64,000 bases of DNA from Protofrankia sp963555925 (GTDB taxonomy: Bacteria > Actinomycetota > Actinomycetes > Frankiales > Frankiaceae): positions 1-64,000 of the forward strand of contig CAUVXJ010000056.1 of NCBI GenBank assembly GCA_963555925.1. The letters run 5' to 3'. How positions within the stretch are numbered: the first letter of the stretch is position 1; each line of letters opens with the position of its first letter. A program made the position numbers and the translations under genes. Under the pieces are notes generated by a model. It saw nothing but the letters and a program-made list of their open reading frames with translations. It searched no databases and was not told where the DNA came from. This document shows positions 53,241-62,407 of the stretch, piece by piece.

Positions 53241-53429
53241 ATGCGCGTCAGCGTTGACCCGTCCGTGTGCGCCGGCCATGGCCAATGCAACGTCCACGGC
53301 CCGGACGTCTACGGGCTCGAGGACGGCTACTGTCTGATCACCGACCCGGAAGTACCCGCGGGCCTTGAGGAACAGGCGCGCAAGGGCGCCGAGGCCTGCC
53401 CCGAACAGGCGATCACAGTCACCGACTGA
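53241..53429 (+). CDS. [3Fe-4S]-type ferredoxin
   Basis: A protein of 62 residues. The cluster ligands fit the actinobacterial 3Fe-4S pattern: CAGHGQC (Cys-X5-Cys) near the N-terminus and CPEQAI near the C-terminus, with a hydrophobic EACP turn. Such ferredoxins pass electrons to cytochromes P450. No intact P450 is adjacent; the only P450 in the window, 6 kb away, is a pseudogene, so its partner must be elsewhere. It has a strong AGGAGG ribosome binding site. Confidence 0.9.
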   Translation: MRVSVDPSVCAGHGQCNVHGPDVYGLEDGYCLITDPEVPAGLEEQARKGAEACPEQAITVTD

Positions 53430-53460
53430 ACCAGCCGGCGTCCCTCGCCCGAACAGCCGT

Positions 53461-54294
53461 TCAGGACCGTGGCGCCGTGAGAAAGAGCGTGACGCCGTCG
53501 GCGACACCCTGCGCGGCGTGCTGGCGCCAGGTTGCGTCCGAGACCCTGGTGGCATCGGCCGGGTTGCGCATGTTGGCGCATTCGAGGAACACCTTCGGCA
53601 CCCGCGACAGGTTCAACCCACCGAGGTCCGCACGGAAGGACAACCCGGCGTCCGCGACGTAGTCGGCCCGTGGTTCGCCGGTGTCACGTTCGAACCCCAT
53701 CCGCAGCGCCTCCGCCAGACGTGCCGACGGAGCGAGAATCACGGCGTTGGCGCCGTCCGGGCCGAGGCTTGGGGCGATGACATGAAACCCGCTGCCGCTC
53801 GGCGGCCCGCCGTCGGCGTGCACGGACACCGCCGCATCGGCGTGCACGTCGTTGCCGATCCGCGCCCGCTCGTTGATGCACGGACCGACCCCGGAGTCAT
53901 CGGTTCTGGTCAGCACAACCATGGCGCCGCGTCCGCGCAGCAGCGCGGCCGCCCGGACCGCGACGTCATAGGTGAACGCGTGTTCGGGATATCCATCGTC
54001 GGTCTCGGCGCCGACGGTGTCACACTCTTTTTCCATGCCGCCCGCGTCCACCTTGCGGGAGATGGCCGCTGCGGCGGCCGCGTTACCGCCGTTGTGCCCG
54101 GGATCCAGCAGAATCGTGCGTCCCCGGAGCGAGTCCTGACCCGCCGGCAGCGACATGCCGCCAACGGCGGCGTCGGTCCGCGGCAGGGCACCGGAACCAG
54201 ATGAACCGGATGACACGCCACGAGCCGCGAAACCGACCAGGAGGAGCACGGCGGCCGCGAAGGCCATCGCGAACGCTCGCGACTGGGAAGGCAT
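53461..54294 (-). CDS. N-acetylmuramoyl-L-alanine amidase (Amidase_3), secreted
   Basis: A protein of 277 residues with an N-terminal signal segment (AMAFAAAVLLLVGFAARG). The zinc amidase motifs are ILLDPGHNGG, the glutamate after it (MEKECDTVG region), SVHADGGP, and the C-terminal ECANMRN glutamate. It resembles mycobacterial Rv3717, which cleaves the bond between MurNAc and L-Ala in peptidoglycan. It lies 17 bases after the DUF3097 gene on the same strand, so they are probably co-transcribed. It is convergent with the ferredoxin gene, 31 bases apart. Confidence 0.9.
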   Translation of the reverse strand: MPSQSRAFAMAFAAAVLLLVGFAARGVSSGSSGSGALPRTDAAVGGMSLPAGQDSLRGRTILLDPGHNGGNAAAAAAISRKVDAGGMEKECDTVGAETDDGYPEHAFTYDVAVRAAALLRGRGAMVVLTRTDDSGVGPCINERARIGNDVHADAAVSVHADGGPPSGSGFHVIAPSLGPDGANAVILAPSARLAEALRMGFERDTGEPRADYVADAGLSFRADLGGLNLSRVPKVFLECANMRNPADATRVSDATWRQHAAQGVADGVTLFLTAPRS

Positions 54295-54311
54295 CTACAG
54301 AGGATCCATCG

Positions 54312-55130
54312 TCATAAGGTCGCCGCGGTCACGAAATCGATGAGACGTTCGACCGCGCCGAGAAGACCCACTTCGACATCGGTGTAGGAGTGCACGCCAG
54401 CAAGCACCCGACGCCACATGTCCACGGGTTCGGCGACGCCGAGGGCACGACACACGCCTTCTTTCCACGGCTCGCCCGGGGGCACCCGCGGCCAGGCCGC
54501 GATCCCCACGGACGCCGGCTTCACCGCCTGCCAGATGTCGATGTAGGGATGCCCGGTCACCAGCACGTCCGGCGATGTCACAGACGCGGCGATCCGACTC
54601 TCCTTGGAACCGGGGACGAGGTGGTCGACGAGCACCCCGAGACGACGCGACGGCCCCGGCCGGAACGACGCGACGACCGCGGGAAGGTCGTCCACGCCGT
54701 CAAGGGATTCGACGACGACACCTTCGACCCGAAGATCATCTCCCCAGATACGCTCGACGAGCGCGGCGTCGTGCAGCCCCTCCACGTAGATTCGACTCGC
54801 CTGCGCGACCCGCGCCCGGTGGCCGTGAACGGCCACGGACCCGGACGCGGTGCGGGCCGGGCCCGCGGGCGCCGAGCGCTGGGGCCGGATCAGCGTGACC
54901 GGCCGGCCGTCCAGCAGGAAGGCGCCGGGGTCGAGCGGGAAGATCCGACGCCGACCATGACGGTCCTCCAGCACCACACCACCGGCCTCCATCTCTACGA
55001 CCGCGCCGCAGAAGCCGGTCGCGGCATCCTCGACGACCAGCTCCTGCGCGGCCTCCACCGTGGGCGGTGGTGCAGGCCGCGCGCGTTTCTCCTGCGCCAG
55101 CACGTCAGGCCCGTAGTCTCTGCTACGCAC
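54312..55130 (-). CDS. DUF3097 protein (Toprim-like)
   Basis: About 272 residues of the actinobacterial family DUF3097. It begins RSRDYGPDVLA and has a beta-rich N-terminal domain (GVVLEDRHGRRRIFPLDPG). The second half has a Toprim-like pattern: IYVEGLHDAALVERIWG (the Glu), then LGVLVDHLVPGSKES (acidic and basic residues). Toprim domains act on nucleic acids, but no activity is established here. GTG 55130 is chosen because family members begin about there; the longer frame enters the divergent pncA-like gene. Confidence 0.85.
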   Translation of the reverse strand: MRSRDYGPDVLAQEKRARPAPPPTVEAAQELVVEDAATGFCGAVVEMEAGGVVLEDRHGRRRIFPLDPGAFLLDGRPVTLIRPQRSAPAGPARTASGSVAVHGHRARVAQASRIYVEGLHDAALVERIWGDDLRVEGVVVESLDGVDDLPAVVASFRPGPSRRLGVLVDHLVPGSKESRIAASVTSPDVLVTGHPYIDIWQAVKPASVGIAAWPRVPPGEPWKEGVCRALGVAEPVDMWRRVLAGVHSYTDVEVGLLGAVERLIDFVTAATL

Positions 55131-55227
55131 CCGCCCACTGTAGCCCGGCCCATCGCACGCCCGGCCCGGCCTATCGCGAGCCCGGCCCTGGCGCGCCAAA
55201 TCCGGAGCGAAGTCCCAAAATCGACCT

Positions 55228-55833
55228 ATGACCGGACCTGTGCCCGAGAGATACCGACCGGGCGTCGCCCTCCTCGTGATCGACATGCAGAACGACTTCG
55301 CCGCGCCGGACGGAAGTCTGTACGTCTCTGGTGGGCAGGAGCTCATACCGACCGTCAATGCCGAGATCGAACAAGCGGTAGCCGCAGGTTCACCGGTCAT
55401 CTACACCCAGGACTGGCATCCACCCACCACCCCGCACTTCTCCACCGGCGGAGGCATCTGGCCGCCGCATTGCGTACGGGACACCGTGGGCGCGCGACTG
55501 CATCCGGCGCTACGGGTTGACGGAACCGTGGTTCGCAAGGGGACAGGCGGTGAGAACGGCTACTCGGGATTCACCGTCCGGGATCCGCTCACTGACACTG
55601 CACAGGCGACCGAACTCCACACGATTCTCATGTCACGGGATATCGCTACCATCGTGGTCGTAGGCCTCGCCGGGGACCACTGCGTGAAGGCGACAGCGCT
55701 CGACGGGCGTGCACGTGGCTATCAGGTGGTGCTGCCACTCGCCCTCACCCGGTTCGTCGGGCTCCGGCCAGGTGACGACACCCGGGCCATCACCGAGCTA
55801 CGTGACGCCGGCGTCATGGTGGTTCCCTTCTGA
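55228..55833 (+). CDS. Nicotinamidase / isochorismatase-family hydrolase
   Basis: A cysteine hydrolase of 201 residues. The triad can be read: Asp in LLVIDMQNDFAAPDG, Lys in VVRKGTGGENGYS, and Cys in GLAGDHCVKATALDG; metal ligands occur in TQDWHPPTTPHFS. This set matches PncA-type nicotinamidases, which hydrolyse nicotinamide to nicotinate in NAD salvage. The longer loop with GENGYSGF also fits PncA. It is divergent from DUF3097. Confidence 0.88.
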   Translation: MTGPVPERYRPGVALLVIDMQNDFAAPDGSLYVSGGQELIPTVNAEIEQAVAAGSPVIYTQDWHPPTTPHFSTGGGIWPPHCVRDTVGARLHPALRVDGTVVRKGTGGENGYSGFTVRDPLTDTAQATELHTILMSRDIATIVVVGLAGDHCVKATALDGRARGYQVVLPLALTRFVGLRPGDDTRAITELRDAGVMVVPF

Positions 55834-55977
55834 CCATGCGAACCCGCCTGATGTGTTCCTGCTGATCGTTCCCATCAGGCGAGTTCACCCGGTGCCGGAC
55901 CGGTGGTCGGGCGGATCGTGGTCGGGCGGATCGCAGAGCGATACATCCGACACCATTGGTGATCTATAGCTCTTACC

Positions 55978-56271
55978 TCACGCCGCGCAGTCGGCACAGA
56001 TCATCCGCCGGCTGTCGGCGAGTTGGCTGCGGTGGTGGACCAGGAAGCAGCTCTTGCAGGTGAACTCGTCCGCCTGACGCGGTAGGACGCGGACCGTCAG
56101 CTCCTCGCCGGCCAGATCCGCGCCGGGTAGGTCGAGTTCGGCCTCGAACGGGTCGACCTCGTCCCCGAGGTCAGCCGCCGCATCCGCCCGCCGCGCCTTG
56201 AGCGCCTCCAGACTCTGCTCGGAAACCTCCTCGGCATCGGTGGTGCGGGGGGTGTCGTAATCGGTGGCCAC
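55978..56271 (-). CDS. DUF4193 zinc-ribbon protein
   Basis: About 97 residues: ATDYDTPRTTDAEEVSEQS, an acidic middle, and a C-terminal zinc ribbon with CKSC and CADC. This is the actinobacterial DUF4193 family, of unknown function. The GTG start 56271 follows GGGAGA six bases upstream; the longer frame to 56358 is poor. It could bind RNA or protein through the ribbon. Confidence 0.88.
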   Translation of the reverse strand: MATDYDTPRTTDAEEVSEQSLEALKARRADAAADLGDEVDPFEAELDLPGADLAGEELTVRVLPRQADEFTCKSCFLVHHRSQLADSRRMICADCAA

Positions 56272-56429
56272 TGAGATTCTCCCGTGAATTGAGTGCGTCT
56301 CGTGCGCAACCCACAACGCACGACCGGCAGGGTATGTGCCCGCTAGGACGATCCCCACTGGGTGTGGCCTTCACCACATCGACCTTGATGATCATTAGCG
56401 AATTCTCGTCAGGCGGCCGGACACGATGG

Positions 56430-56969
56430 TCAGCCGGTCCGGCGCAACCAGGTGACCGGCGCCCCATGGGCTGCCTGCCGAAGCGGCTCCAGCGCCTCGT
56501 CCCACGCCGTGCCCAGCAAGCGGTGCAACCCTCGTGCCAGGGTCTCGCGACCCTCGCCCCGCTCGATGAGGGCACGTAGCGCGGCTTCCCCGACGACGAT
56601 GTCCCCGTTCGCGGCGATCGATGCACGGTGCAGGCCGAGCTCGGGCGTGTGGGAGTAGCGCTCCGAGTCACATCCCGGCGAGGGTGCCTCGACCACGTCG
56701 AAGCAGACCTGACCGAGGCGGCGCAACTGGCCGGCAAGGCGCCCGGCCGTCCCACACGGGGCACGCCACTCCAGGCCCGCATAAAGCGCGCCCGCGGAGC
56801 GCGGCTGCTCGCTCCAGGTCAGGGACACCGACGAGGACAGCACGGCGGACACGGCGAACTCCAGGTGCGGACACAGCGACGGCGGGCAGGCCAGAACCGC
56901 CAACATGCCGGGAACCTTGAAGGCCGCCGGACCGGATACAAGTTCTCGTGCTGATGACATTGCAACCAC
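56430..56969 (-). CDS. DUF3145 protein
   Basis: About 179 residues of the actinobacterial family DUF3145. Family features: CPHLEFAVSAVL, LTWSEQPRSAGALYAGLEW, GTAGRLAGQLR, ERYSHTPELGLHRASI, and WDEALEPLRQAAHGAPVTWL. The function is unknown. GTG 56969 is chosen because GGAGGT lies five bases upstream; ATG 56957 is the alternative. It is divergent from treX. Confidence 0.88.
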   Translation of the reverse strand: MVAMSSARELVSGPAAFKVPGMLAVLACPPSLCPHLEFAVSAVLSSSVSLTWSEQPRSAGALYAGLEWRAPCGTAGRLAGQLRRLGQVCFDVVEAPSPGCDSERYSHTPELGLHRASIAANGDIVVGEAALRALIERGEGRETLARGLHRLLGTAWDEALEPLRQAAHGAPVTWLRRTG

Positions 56970-57411
56970 GCAGGACCTCCGTCGACGAGTTACGCCTTCC
57001 CCTGCGATCTCGCCTCACGATCGTCCGCGCCGCGCGGTACCGATGGTGCCATGGGGCGCCGTGGCATCCATACCCGACCCCCGTCTGACAGATCTGGTTC
57101 ATCCGGTCGATATCCGGACTATTCGCGATGGCCACGCGTCGATCATGTGATCAGACACATCCCGGACCGGAGCACCGGGACCGGGACCGGGTTTCCGACC
57201 GAACCACACGTTATGGTCGACGACACTGCCCGACCGGATCAGTACATGATCATATCACGGTGTGTTCAAGTCCACCTACAACGATCGGACCTGGGACGAT
57301 CGGCCAGACATGATCAAAAACCGTCCGCCTGGACTCACCCGACCCGCGGATGTTCGTCCCCACCCGCGCCGGTCGGCCCTGGATCTCCGACCACCCGTAG
57401 GCTTCGTACGT
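56970..57411. promoter_or_regulatory. Divergent DUF3145/treX control region
   Basis: No gene is supported. ACGATCGG occurs twice at 57281-57288 and 57296-57303 (15-base period), and an AT-richer ATGATCATATCA segment lies at 57246-57257. Both fit regulator binding upstream of the trehalose operon. The frame upstream of the chosen treX start (57262-57411) is not protein-like. Confidence 0.4.
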
Positions 57412-59652
57412 ATGTTGCAAGTCTGGCCGGGCAGCCCCTATCCGCTCGGTGCCACCTATGACGGCACCGGGACCAATTTCGCGATCTTCTCTGAGGCTGC
57501 CGAGAAGGTCGAACTGTGCCTGTTCGACGATGACGACGCCGAGACGCGCGTCGACTTGAAGGAAGTCGACGCATTCGTCTACCACGGGTTCCTCCCCAGC
57601 ATCGGCCCCGGCCAGCGATACGGCTACCGGGTGCACGGCCCCCACGACCCGGCCCGGGGGCTGCGGTGCAATCCGCACAAGCTTCTCCTCGACCCGTATG
57701 CGAAAGCCGTCGACGGCGAGATCGACTGGGACCAGTCGGTGTTCGGCTACAACTTCGGCGATCCAGACAGCATGAACACCGCCGACTCCGCCTCGCGGAT
57801 GATGAAGTCGGTGGTCATCAGCCCGTTCTTCGACTGGAACAACGACCGCCCGCCCCGCACCCCGTACAACGAGACCGTCATCTATGAGGCGCACGTGCGT
57901 GGCCTCACGATCGCGCACCCAGACCTTCCGGCGGAGTACCGGGGCACCTATGCCGGGGTGGCACATCCGATCATGGTCGACCACTACCACACGCTCGGTG
58001 TGACCGCCGTGGAGCTCATGCCCGTCCACCAGTTCGTCCAGGACGAGCATCTGGTCAGCCGCGGCCTGCGCAACTACTGGGGATACAACTCGCTGGCCTT
58101 CCTGGCCCCCCACAACGCCTACGCGGCCGCAGCCCGGTCGGGGCAGCAGGTCCAGGAGTTCAAGTTGATGGTGAAGGACCTGCACGATGCCGGCATCGAG
58201 GTGATCCTGGACGTGGTGTACAACCACACGGCCGAGGGGAACCACATGGGTCCCATGCTCTGCTTCCGCGGAATCGACAATGCCGCCTACTACCGGCTGA
58301 TAGAGGACGATCCGCGCTACTACATGGACTACACCGGCACCGGCAACAGCATGCGGGTCCGCCATCCCCATGTCCTCCAGCTCATCATGGACTCGCTGCG
58401 CTACTGGGTTACCGAGATGCACGTCGACGGATTCCGGTTCGATCTGGCTGCGACCCTGGCCCGGGAGTTCTACGAGGTCGACCGACTGTCCTCTTTCTTC
58501 GACCTCGTCCAGCAGGATCCGGTCGTCTCCCAGGTCAAACTGATCGCCGAACCCTGGGACCTGGGCGCCGGTGGCTACCAGGTCGGCAACTTCCCGCCAC
58601 TGTGGACCGAGTGGAACGGCAAGTACCGTGACACCGTGCGGGACTTCTGGCGTGGTCAGGACCACGGCATCACCGAGTTCGCATCCCGCCTGACCGGGTC
58701 AAGCGACCTCTACGAATCCGACGGCCGCCGCCCGTCCGCATCCATCAACTTCATCACGGCCCACGACGGTTTCACCCTCCACGACCTGGTCTCATACAAC
58801 AACAAACACAATGAGGCCAACGGTGAGGACAACTGGGACGGATCGGACGACAACCGGTCGTGGAACTGTGGTGTGGAGGGGCCGACCGACGATCCTGATG
58901 TGCTCGCGCTACGCGCGGCTCAGATCAGAAACTTCCTCACCACGCTCTTTCTCTCGCAGGGCGTACCCATGCTGGTGGCCGGTGATGAGATGGGGCGCAC
59001 CCAGCATGGCAACAACAACGGCTACTGTCAGGACAACGAGATCTCGTGGTTGGACTGGTCACTGGCGGAACGCAACGCAAGCCTGGTGGAGTTCACCGCG
59101 CTCGTGTCCGCTCTGCGTCGGGAACACCCGGTGTTCCGCCGCCGGCGCTTCTTCCAGGGTGACGCGATTCGCGGTTCGGGCACCGGTTCGGTACCCGGCC
59201 CGGGAGATGCAGCGGGCAGTGGCGCCGAGGAACCGCTCAAGGACATCGTCTGGCTGCTTCCGGACGGTACCGAGATGTCAGATGCAGACTGGGAGTTCGG
59301 CCTGGCGCGGTCACTGGGGATGTTCCTCAACGGCCACGGCATACCCGACCGCAACCACCGCGGCGAAAACGTTGTAGACCAGTCGTTCCTGCTGTTCTTC
59401 AACGCGCACTTCGAGCCGCTCGGATTCCGCGTACCGCCGGAGAACTTCGGCACCAGCTGGGAGATCGTCATCGATACCGGGGTACCCGGCGCGGTCGTGA
59501 CAACAGCCGTCGACTCAGGCGACTCGGGCGGAGCTGCCGGCTCGGGCGAAAGCGGCCCGTTCGACGCGCGCGCCGGCAACCGGATCGTGAAGGCCGACGA
59601 CCCCATCGAGGTCGACGCCCGGTCAACCCTGGTGCTGCGCTGTGCCGACTGA
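57412..59652 (+). CDS. treX: Glycogen debranching enzyme TreX/GlgX
   Basis: About 746 residues, GH13. An N-terminal CBM48 (PLGATYDGTGTNFAIFSE) precedes the catalytic barrel: VILDVVYNHTAEG, DGFRFDLAATLAREF (nucleophile Asp), LIAEPWDLGAGGYQVG (acid Glu), and INFITAHDGFTL (third Asp). It cuts alpha-1,6 branches of glycogen and supplies linear maltodextrins to TreY. A Gly/Ser-rich stretch (GSGTGSVPGPGDAAGSG) replaces part of the C-terminal region and looks low-complexity. ATG 57412 (MLQVWPGSPYP) matches the family start. Confidence 0.96.
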   Translation: MLQVWPGSPYPLGATYDGTGTNFAIFSEAAEKVELCLFDDDDAETRVDLKEVDAFVYHGFLPSIGPGQRYGYRVHGPHDPARGLRCNPHKLLLDPYAKAVDGEIDWDQSVFGYNFGDPDSMNTADSASRMMKSVVISPFFDWNNDRPPRTPYNETVIYEAHVRGLTIAHPDLPAEYRGTYAGVAHPIMVDHYHTLGVTAVELMPVHQFVQDEHLVSRGLRNYWGYNSLAFLAPHNAYAAAARSGQQVQEFKLMVKDLHDAGIEVILDVVYNHTAEGNHMGPMLCFRGIDNAAYYRLIEDDPRYYMDYTGTGNSMRVRHPHVLQLIMDSLRYWVTEMHVDGFRFDLAATLAREFYEVDRLSSFFDLVQQDPVVSQVKLIAEPWDLGAGGYQVGNFPPLWTEWNGKYRDTVRDFWRGQDHGITEFASRLTGSSDLYESDGRRPSASINFITAHDGFTLHDLVSYNNKHNEANGEDNWDGSDDNRSWNCGVEGPTDDPDVLALRAAQIRNFLTTLFLSQGVPMLVAGDEMGRTQHGNNNGYCQDNEISWLDWSLAERNASLVEFTALVSALRREHPVFRRRRFFQGDAIRGSGTGSVPGPGDAAGSGAEEPLKDIVWLLPDGTEMSDADWEFGLARSLGMFLNGHGIPDRNHRGENVVDQSFLLFFNAHFEPLGFRVPPENFGTSWEIVIDTGVPGAVVTTAVDSGDSGGAAGSGESGPFDARAGNRIVKADDPIEVDARSTLVLRCAD

Positions 59653-62125
59653 GTCACGGGGCAGCGTCACCCCGACGCCCGCCCGGACGGTCCCGGGCTC
59701 GACCTACCGGTTGCAGCTGAGCATGGAGTTCTCCTTCACCGACGCGGCTGTCATCGTCCCGTACCTGGCCGCGCTCGGGGTCACCCACCTGTACTGCTCG
59801 CCCGTCCTGGAGGCCGTCGACGGTTCGAGCCACGGCTATGACGTCGTCAGCCACGACCAGATCAGCCCCGAACTCGGCGGGCCGGCCGGGTTCCGCAGAC
59901 TCGTGACCGCCTGCCGCAAGGCGGGCCTCGGCATCGTTTTGGACCTGGTGCCCAACCACATGGCGATCACCGCTCCGGAGACCGCGAACGCTGTCTGGTG
60001 GTCGGTGTTGCGGGAGGGCCGGACGTCGCCGTACGCGTCCTGGTTCGACATCGACTGGGACTCTCCGGACAATCCAGGAAAGATCGTCGTCCCGATTCTG
60101 GGTGACCCGCTGGCGGACTGCCTCGCGGCCGGGGAAATCATGATCACGACGAACGAGGATGCCGAATCCGTGGTCACTTACCACGACCACGTACTGCCGG
60201 TCGCGGTGGGCACCGCCGACCCTGGCGACGTGGCGGCAACCCTTGATCGGCAGCACTACCGGCTGTGCTTCTGGCGCGTCGCCGGCACCGAGCTCAACTA
60301 CCGCCGGTTCTTCGACATCACCACGCTCGCCGGCCTGCGTCAGGAGGACCCGGACGTCTTCGCCGCGACCCATCGCCTGATTCTCGACCAGGTGCGGGCC
60401 GGCGCCGTCGACGGCCTGCGGGTCGATCATCCCGACGGTCTCGCCGATCCCGAGGAGTACCTGCGCCGGCTGTCCGAGGCCACCGAGGGCGCGTGGACGG
60501 TCGTGGAGAAGATCCTCGAACCGGGTGAGGTACTGCCCGACACCTGGGCGTGCGCGGGCACCACCGGCTACGACACGCTGAACCGGCTCACCCGGCTGTT
60601 CGTCGATCCAGCGGCGGCCAGGCCCTTCACCAAGCTGTACGCCGAGATAACCGGCTCCTCCCCCGACTTCGCGGCGCTCGCCCGCGAGGCCAAGCTGGCC
60701 GCGCTCATGGACGTCCTGCGGCCCGAGTTGGACCGGCTCGCCGAGCTCGCGCTGACGCAGGCACGGCGGCGGCGCGCAGACCTGACCCGCGTCGGTCTTC
60801 GCGAGGCGCTCGCCGAGGTGCTGGCCGCGTTCGCGGTCTACCGCGCCTACATCCGGCCGGGCGGGGCCGCAACCCTGGACGCCCGAGCTCACGTGGTCGG
60901 GGCGTGTGAGCGGGCCCGGGAATCCCTGCCGCGGCGGTCGGGCGAAATCGATCTCATCGAGAACCTGGCGCTGGCCGGCCCACCCGAGTTCGTGGTGCGA
61001 TTCCAGCAGACCACCGGGCCCGTCATGGCTAAGGGCATCGAGGACACCGCCTTCTACCGGTACGGCCGGATGGTCGCCCTCAACGAGGTCGGCGGCGCCC
61101 CCGGCGACTTCCCCGCCTTTCCCGCCGGGCATCCGCACAGCGCGGTGCACGAGTTCCATGAGGCCAACGCGACCATTCAACGGACCTGGCCGCTGACGAT
61201 GACGACCCTGTCCACGCACGACACCAAGCGGTCGGAGGATGTGCGTGCCAGGCTGGTGGTACTGACCGAGGACCCGCACGGCTGGGGCGAGGTGGCGCAA
61301 CGTCTGGTCGCTCTGGGTGAGCGCCATACCGATACCGAACGGGGCTGGCCGGACCGTGAAGCCGGCTACCTGCTGGCGCAGACGCTCGTCGGCGCGTGGC
61401 CGCTGCCGGCGCAGCGGGTCCGGGACTACCTGCTCAAGGCCGTCCGCGAGGCCAAGGTGCACACCTGCTGGACCGACCCGAACCTCGGCTACGAGTCCGC
61501 GCTGGTGAACTACGTCGACGCCGTCCTGGACGACCGGGACTACGTCGCCACCCTGGAGACCTACGTCGCCACCCTGGTGGAGCTCGGCCGCCAGAACTCC
61601 GTCGCCCAGAAGCTCCTCCAGCTGGTCTGCCCCGGTGTGCCCGACATCTACCAGGGCCAGGAACTGTGGGACGCCTCCCTGGTCGACCCGGACAACCGGC
61701 GACCGGTCAACTTCGGCGAGCGGGCGAAACTCCTGACCGAGCTGGGGCCTGATCCCGGAGCCCGCAAACCACCCGCGCTCGACGACACCGGCGCGGCGAA
61801 ACTGCTGGTCGTCGCCCGCGCGTTACGGCTGCGACGGGAACAACCGCAGTGGTTCGGCACGGAGGCGACCTATCGGCCGTTGTGGGCATCGGGTTCGGCT
61901 GCCGAGCATGTCGTCGCGTTCGTCCGCTCCGGATCGGTGGTCGCGGTGGCGCCCCGGCTGGTGCTGGGACTACGCCGCGGCGGCGGCTGGCGGGACACCA
62001 CCCTCCCGCTGCCCGACGGACGCTGGACGGACCTGTTCACCGGCCGGCGCCATGATGGCGGCGTGGCCTACGTCCTGCGGCTGCTGCGCGACTTCCCCGT
62101 CAGCCTCCTCGTGCGCACGCCCTGA
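59642..62125 (+). CDS. treY: Maltooligosyl trehalose synthase
   Basis: About 827 residues, GH13_26. Motifs: STYRLQLSMEFSFTDAA, YCSPVLEAVDGSSHGYDVV, VLDLVPNHMAI, GLRVDHPDGLADP (nucleophile Asp) and VVEKILEPGE (acid Glu); GVPDIYQGQELWD near the end. It converts the reducing-end maltose unit of maltodextrin to a trehalosyl unit. The GTG start overlaps the treX stop by 11 bases, so expression is coupled. Confidence 0.96.
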   Translation: MPTESRGSVTPTPARTVPGSTYRLQLSMEFSFTDAAVIVPYLAALGVTHLYCSPVLEAVDGSSHGYDVVSHDQISPELGGPAGFRRLVTACRKAGLGIVLDLVPNHMAITAPETANAVWWSVLREGRTSPYASWFDIDWDSPDNPGKIVVPILGDPLADCLAAGEIMITTNEDAESVVTYHDHVLPVAVGTADPGDVAATLDRQHYRLCFWRVAGTELNYRRFFDITTLAGLRQEDPDVFAATHRLILDQVRAGAVDGLRVDHPDGLADPEEYLRRLSEATEGAWTVVEKILEPGEVLPDTWACAGTTGYDTLNRLTRLFVDPAAARPFTKLYAEITGSSPDFAALAREAKLAALMDVLRPELDRLAELALTQARRRRADLTRVGLREALAEVLAAFAVYRAYIRPGGAATLDARAHVVGACERARESLPRRSGEIDLIENLALAGPPEFVVRFQQTTGPVMAKGIEDTAFYRYGRMVALNEVGGAPGDFPAFPAGHPHSAVHEFHEANATIQRTWPLTMTTLSTHDTKRSEDVRARLVVLTEDPHGWGEVAQRLVALGERHTDTERGWPDREAGYLLAQTLVGAWPLPAQRVRDYLLKAVREAKVHTCWTDPNLGYESALVNYVDAVLDDRDYVATLETYVATLVELGRQNSVAQKLLQLVCPGVPDIYQGQELWDASLVDPDNRRPVNFGERAKLLTELGPDPGARKPPALDDTGAAKLLVVARALRLRREQPQWFGTEATYRPLWASGSAAEHVVAFVRSGSVVAVAPRLVLGLRRGGGWRDTTLPLPDGRWTDLFTGRRHDGGVAYVLRLLRDFPVSLLVRTP

Positions 62126-62129
62126 CCGC

Positions 62130-62176
62130 CATCGCATCGTGCCGGCATCGCATCGTGCCGGCATCGCATCGTGCCG
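62130..62176. repeat. Three 16-bp tandem repeats between treY and treZ
   Basis: CATCGCATCGTGCCGG begins at 62130, 62146 and 62162; the last copy differs in its final base. It lies just after the treY stop. The treY-treZ gap (62126-62407) otherwise holds no gene. Confidence 0.9.
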
Positions 62177-62407
62177 CGGCCGGGTCGTGACTCGGCCGAA
62201 AATCGGCCGAAACGCTGTGCGGGACGGGCCTGCCTATGATGCCCTGAAACATGGGCAGAGGCAGAGGCAGACTTCACGCAGTCCACCAGCGACGAATCCC
62301 CTCCTCGGGGCAACCGTGGGTGGCATGTCCGGCGCTACCCACGGTAACAGTTCCGTGAAATCACGGTCACAGATACTCACGCATCCGACAACGGGTAGAC
62401 AGGACCG